Below, piece after piece: positions 36,884 to 63,739 of a stretch of 64,000 bases of DNA. The number at the start of each line of letters is the position of its first letter. The first letter of the stretch is position 1. Below the pieces are notes generated by a model. It saw only the letters and a list, made by a program, of their open reading frames with translations. It was not told the origin of the DNA and ran no database searches. Location: positions 27,022,999-27,086,998 of the forward strand of contig CM017563.1 of NCBI GenBank assembly GCA_007844125.1, written 5' to 3'. The DNA comes from Sinonovacula constricta. Its lineage: Eukaryota; Mollusca; Bivalvia; Cardiida; Solecurtidae. The translations under genes were made by a program, and so were the position numbers.

Positions 36884-37105
36884 ATGGTTAAAAGATGTCA
36901 GTGGGGTCTCTGTGATTCAGATAGTCGATATCCGGAACGTTTGACAGGCGGCATCGTTTTTATTCCATTTCCAAAGCCGAAACGTAACTTGGACAAATGT
37001 TAAAGATGGATAAAATCGTGTAATCGTGAACACCACCAGTTGAATGTTGAAAAAGTCGACGGAAATTACAACTTTTATCGTCTAACGCATTCTCGTTTTA
37101 ATATA
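36884..37105 (+). pseudogene. THAP-like zinc-finger segment with one stop
   Basis: From ATG 36884 the frame gives MVKRCQWGLCDSDSRYPERL, then IPFPKPKRNLDKC, a TAA stop (37001-37003), and beyond it RWIKSCNREHHQLNVEKVDG. The Cys-x4-Cys start, the FPKPK stretch and the CxRW-like segment follow the pattern of THAP-type zinc fingers, including those of large mollusc families. The final Cys-His pair is blurred. THAP domains bind DNA and occur in P- and Kolobok-type transposases and in host proteins. Confidence 0.5.
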
Positions 37106-37303
37106 TATGTATATATTCCATCTTTGTTATGACCCACTGCAGTAACTTCTACTCAGATCAAAGAAATAGATCCCCTTTAACTTGAGTAACATCGGACGAT
37201 TTCGTTGTGATATATGGTAACAAAAATAATAAACACATTATCAAAGGTTAACTGCATTTATAAATCATGGATTTAATGTAATAATGAAAATTACCCGGAT
37301 TTA

Positions 37304-37561
37304 CACGAACAGTATGCGTCTGTAATGGAATCTAGGTCGATCGTCATGTGCACACTGTGTGGCTTCTCGCTCTTTCGTTGTGATCGGAAAACACTAGAAT
37401 TAACGTCAATTTCTTCCTTCGATCTTAAAGTCAACCTGACTGATTGAATGTAAGATTCATTTGCGTATCGTCTGGCTTGAGTTCTTTGCCGAAGTGACGA
37501 TTTTCTTAGCATAAAATGCTCACCAAAGTTCGCTGGTAGATCGCTTAAACAGGCAGCCATG
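37304..37561 (-). CDS. SWIM-type zinc-finger exon, N-terminal
   Basis: Minus-strand frame with a Met at 37561 (MAACLSDLPANFGEHFM). It continues through RRYANESYIQSVRLTLRSKE and VHMTIDLDSITDAYCSCKSG to a donor-like site (GG|GTAATT, about 37302). DAYCSCKSG is the first half (CxC) of a SWIM zinc finger. The second half (Cys-x-His) should lie on the next exon, which was not found. SWIM domains occur in MULE transposases and in large YqaJ/SWIM protein families of molluscs. The frame is intact, so it could be a live first exon or a recently inserted fragment. Confidence 0.5.
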
Positions 37562-38261
37562 TTTGTTGACAATGGGTCCTACGAGGATTAACATCCGATT
37601 AAAATATGGTGCAGAGTATACTATAACATTACATTTAATAGCATTTCAAATCTGGTGTTAATTGCAATAGTTATTGAAGTTTGCTCCACTTTCCTTTCAA
37701 CAAGGAAGATGCCATATAGGTGCGAAATGTATTGCTTTAATTTTTAAACCTCCCGTATTTGTTATTATGGATATTCCACATTAGGTGTTAATTATATGTT
37801 TTGATCAAGACAAATAATAACCACTTTAATTTTCAACACATTCTTTTCAACTGCACCTGTGTTATTCAATTTTCTTACCGACAAAACATAGAAAACATTT
37901 ATCGCTTTAATTGTGTTTATTTTCAAAGCAGTCATAATTATTTGACATATCTCGCTCACAAACGATAATACATTGGTCATGCTTTGTAATTTATGTTTTA
38001 ATGTTCATATCTTACATTTAATATTTCATACAAGTAACGCACACAATATTTAGTACATACAATAATATTTGATGATGTGAATTGTATTGACACATGTTTA
38101 TTGTTATTTATGCCCCTATCAACGAATTGTTGATATATATTATGTAATATATGGATACATATATACATTAAAATCGTTTTTTATGTCTTTGTATGTCTTT
38201 GTGGTGTCTTTGTTGTGTCTTTGTTGTGTCTTTGCATGTCTCTGTGTGTCTTTGCATGTCT

Positions 38262-38981
38262 TTTGAAATGTTTAGTAGGACCGTTGACAAAAGAGTATTG
38301 ACCCGATCGACGATAAAATGTCCAAGGTTATCAGATAGTCACAGCTGCTCGATATATACAGGAATGCTGACCAAAACCGCAGGAATGAAATTGTGACTGG
38401 CGATGAAACATGGGTATATTTTATGAGCCTGACAGTAAAGAAAAAAAAAAGGTGTGGGTCGGTGAAAATGACGAACGGCCCCAAGTTACCCGTAAAGCTC
38501 GCACCTCAAAACGCATCATGTATGCATTATTTTTTAGTGCCAGGGAATGGTGTCTCGAATTCCTATACCAGAAGGCAGGAGTGTTACTGGAATATTTTAC
38601 CGAGATTTGGTTCTTTCTGCTGTTGTAAGCCACTATACTGCAGCCCGTCCCCGTACCGGCGTACCCGGAATCAAGCTCCTTCATGATAACGCACCTGCCC
38701 ACAAGTCAGTGGTGGTAAAGTCGTATCTTAGCGACAACAGCATTGACACTTCACCACACCCTGCATATAGCCCTGATCTTGCTTTGTGCGATTGTTGAAT
38801 CCTTATATCAAGAACTACATGAGAGGTCGACGTTTTGAATCTCGGCACGCCGTCGGCAGCGCGCTTTTCCAGTGTCTAAACACTGTACCTAAAGAGAGCT
38901 ACCGAAAAGCATTTTCCGATTGGATTCATCGCTTGGAAAAGTGCATCCAAGTCAAAGGGGAATACTTCGAATGGTTTGTCT
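38262..38981 (+). pseudogene. Mariner transposase, catalytic part
   Basis: Fragments in three frames give VTGDETWVYF (first catalytic Asp, about 38401), YEPDSKEKKKVWVGENDERP, LHDNAPAHKS (second Asp, about 38683) and HPAYSPDLALCD (third Asp). Thirty-four residues separate the last two Asp, the DD34D signature of mariner. The end reads RLEKCIQVKGEYFEWFV to a stop at 38981. At least two frameshifts are present (around 38415 and between the second and third catalytic blocks). Confidence 0.92.
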
Positions 38982-39059
38982 AACAATTTCTGCAGAAATA
39001 TTACGTATACGACTAAAGCGCCACACTGATTAATACTTTATAAATGCCCCTCGTAGTAA

Positions 39060-41440
39060 TTCGTAGATGTTTGGCGATGTATTTTTTACAAAAAAGCGAG
39101 AATGCTAAGATTACCAACGAAGCTTAAAATTACAAAAGATATGAAGCAGAAAAACAACAAGGAAGAAAGCAAAGAAGCACACATCTATGTGAAAAGTGAA
39201 GTATGACAATCATTATAAACATGTATTTTCTATCTGAATAGGTAAATAAGAAAAGGTCCTATCAAAACTCTAACAGATATTTAAATTTTATCTACCAGTA
39301 GACAAAGGCAAACAAGGTAAATGCAAATGAGCCACGCTGCACAGTTAGCTATTTTTTAATCTTAGAAAAAACGTGACAACATATATTTGAGATCACGTTA
39401 TATCATCATCGATTTTATTCGCTCTGACATCGGTGCCTATTTTAAGCAGAAATTAAAATCGTGTTTGTTTATAGATTAAAAAAGAGATAATTTTAAATGT
39501 TTTCAAAAAGGGTTACACTGTTTTAAAATTCAGATAGGATTTAAGATCATATTTCCTTAGACTAAAGTATGGGCTTCTGCAGAAACAATGCACAAATATC
39601 TGAAATAGGGGTTAAACTTTTCTTCGTCTATATACATGTATATAACACCTTGGAAGAGAGTGTCGGTTTTATACATTGTTTTAAACTATTCTATGGTCTT
39701 AGAAATTAATATTATAAATACTTTCTTGAAGATATAGAGATACTGAACACTTACAACACTAACAATCACAACTTTTCAAATACGTGTTTTACTAGGGATG
39801 TTAACGAGTATTCGAATATTCAAATATCAAGTCGGTATTTGAATAGTGGTATTGAAATTCGTTTTTTTTTATTATTCTTATTCACTCTTGGTAAGTTTGA
39901 AGTAAAAGTGAAATGGGTTTTCTTTAGTCGATCGTTTTTTCTCCAAAACGACTTGAGACGCTGGCGATATGTAATTGCTCTCGCTCTTTGATAGATAGGG
40001 TGTGAGGGGCATGTCTCCTGATTACGAATTGCCATCTGGTTAACATGATGAAATCACTTCACTGCGCATAACCCCTTCCCTAACACTCTCCCACCTACAC
40101 CCAGTCATATCACGCATACAGCAGTGGAAACAGTTGCCAACGTACAACAAACACTTATGTCAGTTCAATGTTGTCGCAATTACCTACAGCAATTACGTAA
40201 GACTGACTCTACCCATTTTGGTCGGGATCGTGTGTAATAAATGCGATACATTGTATAAGGCTAAACTAAATGTCCCTAATTGACATGTTATGGCTTCCAT
40301 GCGATAGTCTTAGCGATAATTAGTCAATCAGCCAATCACAATTTTACATCAAACCGACCACCAACCAATCAAGACCGTTAATTGGCGGTACACTTGAGCG
40401 GCTTCCCTAAATAAACTATATATATGTCAATATAATTGTACAAAGTACAATACGTAACAAAAAGATCTCAAGTTTAAGGTGACTAATAAATAATGCGTTT
40501 TTTTTCAAAAGGGTTTAAATGTTCACAATAATAATGATAATTGTTAAGGAACAATTACATTGTTCACACATTTACTGGCATTCTTCATTGACAATATTCA
40601 TTCTGCTGCAAATTACCGCTGGTCGAGGAAAGAATCGCCCGTCCTGGTTCCGTCTGAAAATATTGCCGTTCGTATTTCAAAAGTAAAAAATCGCCGTTTT
40701 GAAATTAAATACTAACTAAAATCAGAAATCTGCCATTGCTTCTGCATAACGTAAAGCTAGCAATGTCAATAATTGGTCAGAAATAAAACCTGTTTACCTT
40801 TTACTTCTTCCTCACCTCATCTTTTCGGCAAACATGTTTTAAAGGATTTATAGCTTATGGTGTCTTTGTTAAACAATTACACAATACTAGCTCATCGTGT
40901 CTTAAGAATTCTGCGAAGCTCAAAATAGAGTGGCTCTGCGACGCTAGAGTGCTGTAGTAAATGCCCCTAAAAGGGGAGGTAGTCGGATTGATACGGAATT
41001 AAACGATGACATTGGGATACGGGATGTTGTGTCGTACTGTAGACACATGGAAGAAAATGATTGTGATAATACCAAGTGCATAAAATAATGTATACAGATA
41101 GCTTCAACGGTAAGAGAATTGTAACAAATAGTTATATGTATATGGGAATAATTACCCAAAGACCAATTGTTTAGTAAAAATATAGTGATTAAATGTACTC
41201 ATAATACGTTTTGTTTATCGTTCGCTAGCTAAGACACAGGGTAGGGTTGAACTTTTTGTAATTTAACAGATAATACACATCTAAAATACCATATAGCTGG
41301 TGGCTTCAATTTAGGTTTAAAATCCAAATACTGACACTTGTTCTGTATGTTACCGGAATGAAACTGTCAGACAACATGGCCTTTACCAGCGTGTTAAAGT
41401 ACCAACGTGAGTTACTAATAAATGTTGTACTATACTTGAT
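39060..41440. other. AT-rich spacer with a possible hAT-like repeat end
   Basis: No exon was recognised. GGGATGTTAACGAGTATTCG at about 39796 resembles text at 49088-49150 (GGGATTTCAACGAGTA...), so both may be pieces of one dispersed element family; weak. Confidence 0.35.
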
Positions 41441-41449
41441 CACTTGTAC

Positions 41450-42720
41450 TTGAATATGCCGGACCGAATATAAGCGGTAGTTACTTCATTTATGAGACTT
41501 AGCGATCATGTTTCTGTTTGTTTTACGCGCTCCATTAATTGTAATAAGGCTATATCCGGTAAATCTAATAAATCCATTACATACCGATCGTATAACAATC
41601 TTGACTTACTGTTTTTCCATTATGACTTAGCTAAATCTAATATATGTAATACTGAAATGATCACTGACCCGAACGAAGCAACACAAACGTTGTATAGAAT
41701 TTTAAATGGTGTTCTTGGAAAAAACGCTCCATACAAAGCAGGTGAAATGTCCATTTAATCTAAACGAGTCTCGCAAAATGTAAAATAATCTATTAAACAA
41801 CGAGATCCATTTAAATATAACCATTGGTATCAATAAAAATTACTAAAAATAAGTTTAATAGTTTGATTAGAACAGCCAAAAAATAATTTTATAATAAAGC
41901 GATAAGGGAAAAGAAAAATGCCAAATTTCCTTGGAAATCTATGACATTGCTACAAGGGCACGATAACTCTAATCACACTTAATTTACTTAAATTATGAAA
42001 TATCTCTTTTATATTATATATGCCATTCACTGACTACTTATGTCTTGTTTGGGGCATTATCAAACGTAGACTCATTAACATAAATGCTTGACTACAAAAG
42101 TGAGAATTATATTAAAACACCTAAGCAAACTTCGTCATCTGAACTATTTACTAATCTAAAACGGCTCACTTTCGAAAATCGTTGTAAATATAATTTTGGA
42201 ACTGTGGTTTACAAATCTCTCAATAATAAGATACCAGATAACCTGCAAAAACTTATGACGGTTTGCACAAACACAAGTTATAATCTGCGCTCGGCTTCAA
42301 ACAATAGACTGTCTCACGTTTTCTTTAAAACCAATTTATAAAACAAAGATCTTTCATGACTTTTTCAAACTCAACCTGAGATGACATGCCTTATAATATT
42401 CGGTCGGCATGCTCAATAAGTAGCTTCAAAAACGCTATCAAAACATTTGTTACCATCACATAATATGTATTTTTCTCTTGCATCATGTATTGTGTGACTG
42501 TCTATGACTGTTTATGTCAAATTGTGCACATTATGTATGTATTCTGTTAATTTTGTTGTAGAAGATCACACCGAAAGAAGACTTTTTGTAACATCGTTAT
42601 GATTATATGTCTTTAAATGTTACCTTATTGAATAAAAGCTTTTATTATCATCATTATTATTATAATTATTATTATTATTATTAGTAGTAGTAGTAGAGTA
42701 GTGGTAGTAGGAGTAGCATT
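41450..42720 (+). mobile_element. LINE with internal deletion, simple-repeat tail
   Basis: The first frame (41492-41758) has SDHVSVCFTRSIN, the end of an APE-type endonuclease, followed by ITYRSYNNLD and a linker. The reverse transcriptase core is missing. A later frame (42084-42341) has SSELFTNLKRLTFENRCKYN, then VVYKSLNNKIPDNLQ, the C-terminal tail seen after LINE reverse transcriptases. A 3' untranslated region and an AATAAA-like text follow at about 42630, then a TTA/TAG simple-repeat tail (42640-42716). The copy is defective. Confidence 0.75.
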
Positions 42721-43019
42721 TAGACCGTTTGTAAAAGCAATCCCTAATGCATGACTGCCTAAAATCTTATTAACATCAACATATTCGTGTATATACAAAT
42801 TGATTTCTATTAATTGGATGGCACAATTTTGTTAACGAGAGAATAAACATAGTTATTTGCGATATAATTATATTTATTATAAGAGAAAAAATATCTCTTA
42901 GGGATACAAAGATCTAGTGATTTACAGGTATGGCCAAGATACAATATCAAACAAAATCTTAAAAATACTAAAGCGACAATTTCTTTACCTCTCTGTATAT
43001 GCTTTTTAATAAATCTCTT

Positions 43020-44570
43020 CAAACCGGACACTTTCCAATTAAGAAGAAATCTGCTCTTAGTCTACCGTTTTTACAGAAAGGTCACAGGCATTGTGTCCAA
43101 AATTACCGTCCAGTATCTCTCTCTTCTCAGTTGTTTTAGTAAATTCATGGAACATAGTGTACATAAGTATATATATAACCATATGGTTAATAACCATTTG
43201 ATATTCGAAAAGCAGTCGGGTAAACTGTTCGATCATTTGACTCTAGAAATCATACATGTTTAGTATTTTGCTATATATCTAAAGCATTTGACTGTGTGTG
43301 GCATAAAGATTTCATTGTAAACTTCGCCAATGTAGAATTGATGGCAAACTACTTTCCTGGCTTTCGAACTACATAGGGAACAACAGGTTATTTTTCGGCA
43401 ATGCTTTTCAACCGCTAGAAGCGTAGCTGCTGGTGTCCTTCAAGGATCAGTCCTCGGGCCTCTTTTGTTTTAAGTACTGAGAATCTTTTAAGCATAGCTA
43501 GACTTTTTGCTGATGACACATCCTAAACTGCAACGTTATTACCTAACCATGAAATACAATACATTCTAAATCATGACTTAAGTGGAATCAAAAAATGGTC
43601 AGATTAGTTGTTAGTTACATTCAAACATGGTTCTCAATTTAAAAGATTCACATAAACACCATATTGTCCAGCGATTGTAAATGACATTTTCACATTAATA
43701 TAATAACATCAACAGCCAAAACTTTATGTATACTACAGAAACTGAAAGTCAAGGTTAACCGTAATACACTTCACCAGTTGTATATTTCGTTCCTTAGGCC
43801 AAACTTACATTACAGATCTGTGGTTTGGGACAATTGCTCTCAATATGAAAAAGCCAAAATCGAAAATATGTCAAACGAAGCAAGTAGAATAGTAACTGGT
43901 GTAACTTGTTCGGTGAGTTTGCCAAAGCTTTACAATGAACTTGATTGTGTACGGCTTATCGAAGGAAGAGAATATCAAAACTAATCCTGATGTTTAAAGT
44001 AACACATAACATGGTACCGGCCGCAATAGCTCAGGTGGTGGAGCATCGCCTTGCGGATTTGGAGGTCGTGGGTTCGAACACCGGCCGGGTCAAACCAAAG
44101 ACTTTAAAGTTGGTAGTAGTGGCTTCCCTCCTAACGCTCGGGGCTAAGGCGACAGCATTAGCCTTACTTGTCGGTGTCAGTATAATGGACCGGCCGGGTT
44201 CAGTCCCTGGGCACCTCATAAGTGCCCCTGTGCTATAACGATAGAAATGTCGCTGCGCAGTATCGGCAAAAATGCCGGCTAATCCTATCTCATCCCATAA
44301 CATGGTACCTAATTATCTCTGTTAGTGCTCTTCTCCCTCGATCTGCAGATATTTACACACCAAACCATCAAAGAAACCGCAACGAATGTGTCAGCATAAA
44401 CAGACGCACTTCCTTGTATATAAATTCTTTTGTTCCTATTGCAATCGATCTGTGGAATTCATTATCATCGGCAATAAAGGACACTCCAACAATAGGTTCT
44501 TTTAAACGTGTCCGATAGCAGTCAAAATATGTCTTCCTTAGTCCCTCAGCATTAATTGCATGTCCCCCGA
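43020..44570 (+). mobile_element. Second LINE, decayed, split by a SINE
   Basis: The reverse transcriptase pieces contain a KKG...RHCVQNYRPVSL region (about 43080) and AAGVLQGSVLGPLLF (about 43425). The C-terminal tail has YISFLRPNLHYRSVVWDNCS (43780) and LILMFKVTHNMVP, which is cut by the SINE at 44019 and resumes after 44295 with RNRNECVSINRRTS and FVPIAIDLWNSL. Many stops are present. It is a different copy from the preceding LINE and is also 5'-truncated. Confidence 0.75.
44019..44295 (+). mobile_element. tRNA-derived SINE with perfect target-site duplication
   Basis: A 277-bp insert has a Pol III A box TAGCTCAGGTGG (44027-44038) and a B box GGTTCGAACAC (44071-44081). It is flanked by perfect 14-bp duplications, CATAACATGGTACC (44005-44018 and 44296-44309). 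The insert interrupts a LINE coding region that reads on across it, so the borders are exact. Confidence 0.93.
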
Positions 44571-44579
44571 TTTCTATCT

Positions 44580-44913
44580 GTTATATATTGTATATACAAG
44601 GTTACGATTGCAGCGACCTTAAACACGATTTGATTTTGAACCATATTTCAGATAGTAATTTTGCTCATACTGTCAGAGTCCTGAAATAACTGAACACTAC
44701 TTCTTTAAATGCGTATTCTACACACAGCAACGCATTCAATTATTCAGAGATGCGCGTACGTTCCGTCCTTTAAACCGCAACATCTCCCTACCCTACGAAG
44801 ACAATATTACCATTTTCAATGCTGTTCAAATCTACATTAAACAGTAAAAAAGCTTCAAGGATCATGTTTCTGTGCAACCCGACAAACCATCATGAAAATC
44901 GCCCCCTCCCCCC

Positions 44914-44947
<34 letters not shown>

Positions 44948-45840
44948 ATCTCTCCATATTTACCTCAAGTACCTATCTTTTCTTTAAAACACATTAATAT
45001 ACTTGTATCATGTATACATTGCATTTCTGTTTTTCTTTCAACTTATTTCCTCTTCATGCCATGAATCAATGTTTGGTATTAACATTGCCTATTACAAGAC
45101 CAACACTTTTGATTACTCATCTTGCCATGTTTTTTTTTTCTGGCAGTATTGGCAATAAAATAAGTTTAAACAAATACAGGTATGAAGTTAAATGTTGTAC
45201 TCCCCCTAATCCCCCACCCAGACCCAAGGAAAATGGCGATCATAGCAGTTTTATCATAGAGAAGACTATACGACATGACTATTTCCCTATACCTTCAGTT
45301 CTACTTCCCCTCGATACTCTGTGTGATAGCCTCGTAAGTCATCGAGAATCTTCTTCGTCTGCTCACTTATGTGGATTCTGTACGCTGAAGTAGCAATAAC
45401 ATTTGTTTAAAAGAAACCAAATTATGATTCATTCACTCTTTGTATAAATGTAAGTATGCATATTTGGTACTGAAAAAGAGACTTGGTTATTCAATTATAA
45501 GGTCTAATTATGTAACGCATGGTAGGACAACTTTTACTGCATGCTCATAAATCTGTGATAATGCTTGTCAGAATGTCAGAATACAGATAGATTTAGAAAA
45601 GTTTCATGTAGCACGACGCAATTTATCTGACTCGCATTCAACTACCATACTATTGTGTATAGACTGAAAGTGCGTGCATGTTTCTTAATTTATTGCAGTA
45701 AAAGTAAACGGTAATATTAATAAACGTATACAGCCAATATCGATAAAGTTATAATTATTACCGAGGCGGTGCATATATATAAATATGTATACTGCTATTT
45801 TCCAAACTGTGTTTTCAAGCAAAAACAACAACAAACAAAC
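44580..45840. other. Spacer with (CT)n tract
   Basis: A CT-rich microsatellite lies at 44903-44955. The open frame 45010-45393 has no domain and no splice support. Nothing else was recognised. Confidence 0.4.
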
Positions 45841-45864
45841 TTGCTTTCTTGACACTTTGAAATA

Positions 45865-46030
45865 ATGCAACGTTGGACGGCGTGCGGTTAAAGTCGCCTA
45901 GTGACAACTTACCAGCCGTTCACTGCGTGGGTTCAAGTCAAGCCGAAAACCCATTACGGGGAAGTCTTCCAGCTGACCTGCTGTGCGCCGGTGGTTCCTA
46001 TTTGACACTTTTCTGGGCATCCGTTAAATG
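45865..46030 (+). mobile_element. SINE, same family as 60435-60622
   Basis: It has the B box GGGTTCAAGTC (45929-45939) and a core GTCTTCCAGCTGA (45964-45976) followed by GTGCGCCGGTGGTTC. The same core, in the same order after a B box, is found on the minus strand at 60.5 kb. The A box is decayed. It lies just downstream of the last identified guanylyl cyclase exon. Confidence 0.65.
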
Positions 46031-46062
46031 ACTATAGCATACGCTGTGTTGATAAACTTACC

Positions 46063-46127
46063 TATTCATATGCAAAATGTATCTACCGGCGAGTTATCAT
46101 GTTTGGTAGGCATTTTGCATATGAATA
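46063..46127. repeat. 17-bp perfect inverted repeat in intron
   Basis: TATTCATATGCAAAATG (46063-46079) is repeated inverted at 46111-46127, with a 31-nt loop whose edges (CTACC/GGTAG) also pair. It lies 65 bp downstream of a guanylyl cyclase exon on the coding strand. Confidence 0.85.
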
Positions 46128-46153
46128 TAAAAACCTTTAATATTTCTGTGTCA

Positions 46154-61478
<15,325 letters not shown>

Positions 61479-61639
61479 CTGGATGGGCAAGTAGGACAAT
61501 ATAAATAGCTCTTTTGACTGTCGGGGCGGCTTGTTATGACCCTACATCAAAAGTCAAGTACTGTTCTAGCAGAAACCCATATTGGTTATAAACATAATTA
61601 TGTAAATATTCTAAAGACAGAAAACTGCAAACACATGCC

Positions 61640-63220
61640 ATCATCGCACTTAATAATCTTTTAGTAACTGCATCTCAGGCTCAGTCTATGATTCTTAAAA
61701 TGTATTTAAAAACTTATAACGATTCTCGGGATAAAACTGTATAAACTTGATTGGACAAACACAAGAATGATTACCCCATTGAAAGAAACCAAATATGCAT
61801 CCCTAAAATTAATACAGAATGATTTGGATACAGGTACAAATGAACTATGCTTGTGCTACTCTATGATAAAAAACAATACCAATGTTTGAAGATGTTTATT
61901 GGTTTTACTTTGTATATCAAACCACCTGAACTGATGTGCCACAAGGATATATCCTAGCTCCAATTTTGTTTCTGATTTATATAAACGACCTACCACTGCA
62001 TGTCAAACACTGTAACATAGATTTGTATGTTAATGATTCCACCATGTATACTAACGGTGCATATGTACGTGAAATAGAGAATAATCGGCAGTCTGATATA
62101 AACAAACATTCAAAGGTGGTGCAATGATAATAACAGAGTACTAAATCACAGCAAAACTAAAGCTATGCTTGTACGTTGTACAATGGGTATCAATTCTGTG
62201 GGTATGTGCCATGTAAGCATCGGGATAAACAATAAATGAGAACAGTCGATAGAATAAGGTCCTAGGGGTTTATGTAGATGAAACATTGAGTTGGAGTAAT
62301 CAAGTTGCATCTCTAATAAAAAATAAATTCAAAATAGATTTAAATAAAGCTCAACCCTTTTTAAGAATAGCAAACCACCTCACTCTCGAATCAAGACAAC
62401 TTTTTTAGCGCATTTATCCCACCAATAACCCATTATTATTGCAATGTTTGGGGATCAAGCTGCACAGGGGACTGTCGTTAAATTTCTAAACAAAAAAAGA
62501 GTGCTTAAATTACTCTTAAAATATCTTAAAACATCGATACAATTTATACGAGGAGTTACATGTACGAGGAGTTAATTTTTTTGGCAATTGATTGAAAACA
62601 TTGTATCAAATCTGAGGTTTGATGTATAAAGCTATTCATAATTACGCCCCTGACTTTCTTTGCAATACAACTTATGATGTAGATTACACAGGGTATTGTT
62701 AACATAACAAACATATAATTCATTGAAATGGGTACGTCCAAAAACAGAGATATTAAAGAAAACATTCAAATTCCACAGAGTTAACATATAGAAAAGATTG
62801 CCCTTATGTATTAGAAAAAGCTTTAATATAAACTTTTATAAGAAAATGCTACACATTTTTCTGATGGACGAGGGAAGATATATATTGTTACACATTATTT
62901 AATCCAAGTAACAACAAAAACAACTTCAATATCCAATATGGGACCCAGTTTTATGTATTTATTGGATAATATCGCATTGTTATATTAACATCATTATCTG
63001 AATTATGAGATGTTTATATGTACATGTACTTGATTTTACTTCAATCTCCATTAATCAATATCTAATCCAGAAATGTTCTATTAATAATCATAATCATCTT
63101 CACATTTTCATCTTCATCCATGCTTTTATTTAATTCAAATTGCAATTCAGTTTTTGAATAGTTATATGTATTCGCATTGTTGTCCAAGGTATCTGTTGAA
63201 AACAGTGTATATGTATTGTG
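61640..63220 (+). mobile_element. LINE with mutated catalytic site
   Basis: The reverse transcriptase portion (61936-62127) has PQGYILAPILFLIYINDLPL and CNIDLYVNDSTMYTNG. The catalytic Tyr-x-Asp-Asp reads YVND (TAT GTT AAT GAT, 62026-62037), so the first Asp is lost. Upstream and downstream pieces (GVYVDETLSWSNQV, MYKAIHNYAPDFLCN) are interrupted by many stops. The 3' untranslated region to 63220 matches the inverted copy at 23.9-24.1 kb. Confidence 0.8.
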
Positions 63221-63252
63221 CATCTGAACGTACCACCGGGCAGTGTTCTGCG

Positions 63253-63328
<76 letters not shown>

Positions 63329-63487
63329 TGATAATAATAATAATAATATTATTATTAGTATTATTAATTATTATTATTATTATAATAATAATAATGATAA
63401 TAATTATAATTTATTTGACAAATGTATCCCGATAGGCATATAAATACACAATACATATACACTTTTTTCAACAGATACCTTGGACAA

Positions 63488-63541
<54 letters not shown>

Positions 63542-63573
63542 CGCAGAACACTGCCCGGTGGTACGTTCAGATG
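63178..63573. repeat. Composite inverted repeat with (AAT)n and (ATT)n arms
   Basis: The outer arm CATCTGAACGTACCACCGGG...GCGAT (63221-63256) is the perfect reverse complement of 63541-63573 and its flank. (AAT)n follows the left arm (63253-63338) and (ATT)n precedes the right arm (63490-63540). In addition, the LINE end just outside the left arm (GTTGTCCAAGGTATCTG, 63178 on) appears inverted inside at 63450-63488. Periodic Ile/Asn/Tyr frames here are artefacts. Confidence 0.93.
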
Positions 63574-63739
63574 CGCGGTAACACGCCCAGAAAGCCTACC
63601 GGTAACATCTTAAAGGTGGTATACTTGTCCCAAAATAACTTTCTCAAATAACCAAATAAGTCATTGGTACCTGAAAAGGGCTTGCAAAATACTGCTCATT
63701 GATGCCCTAGATCAGTGAACAGTGAAACATATATCCCCA

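Larger units (their letters stand above)
36720..38264. mobile_element. 1.55-kb insertion inside the mariner
   Basis: The mariner reading is lost at about 36700-36720 and resumes at about 38262 (KMF-like text), so about 1.55 kb was inserted. A possible short duplication GAAAT is present at 36712-36716 and 38265-38269, but the junction is ambiguous. The right end is a TGTCTTTG-type simple repeat (38181-38262), which may be the insert's own tail. It carries a THAP-like segment (+) and a SWIM-type segment (-) facing each other. Confidence 0.7.
36088..39053 (+). mobile_element. Mariner (DD34D) transposon, split by an insertion
   Basis: Terminal inverted repeats of 30 bp (36088-36117, CGAGGGGCATTTGTAAAG...; 39024-39053) match with one mismatch and are flanked by TA on both sides (36086-36087 and 39054-39055). 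This is the target-site duplication of Tc1/mariner elements. The element is 2966 bp. Taking out the inner insertion (about 36.72-38.26 kb) leaves about 1.4 kb, the usual mariner length. Confidence 0.93.

Noticed and set aside
44019..44095. Functional tRNA gene
   Set aside because: The tRNA-like part is the head of a SINE with target-site duplications.
45010..45393. 127-codon plus-strand frame
   Set aside because: Follows a (CT)n tract, no domain, no good start or splice context; left unannotated.
63154..63613. Poly-Ile, poly-Asn and poly-Tyr frames
   Set aside because: Translation of (AAT)n and (ATT)n.
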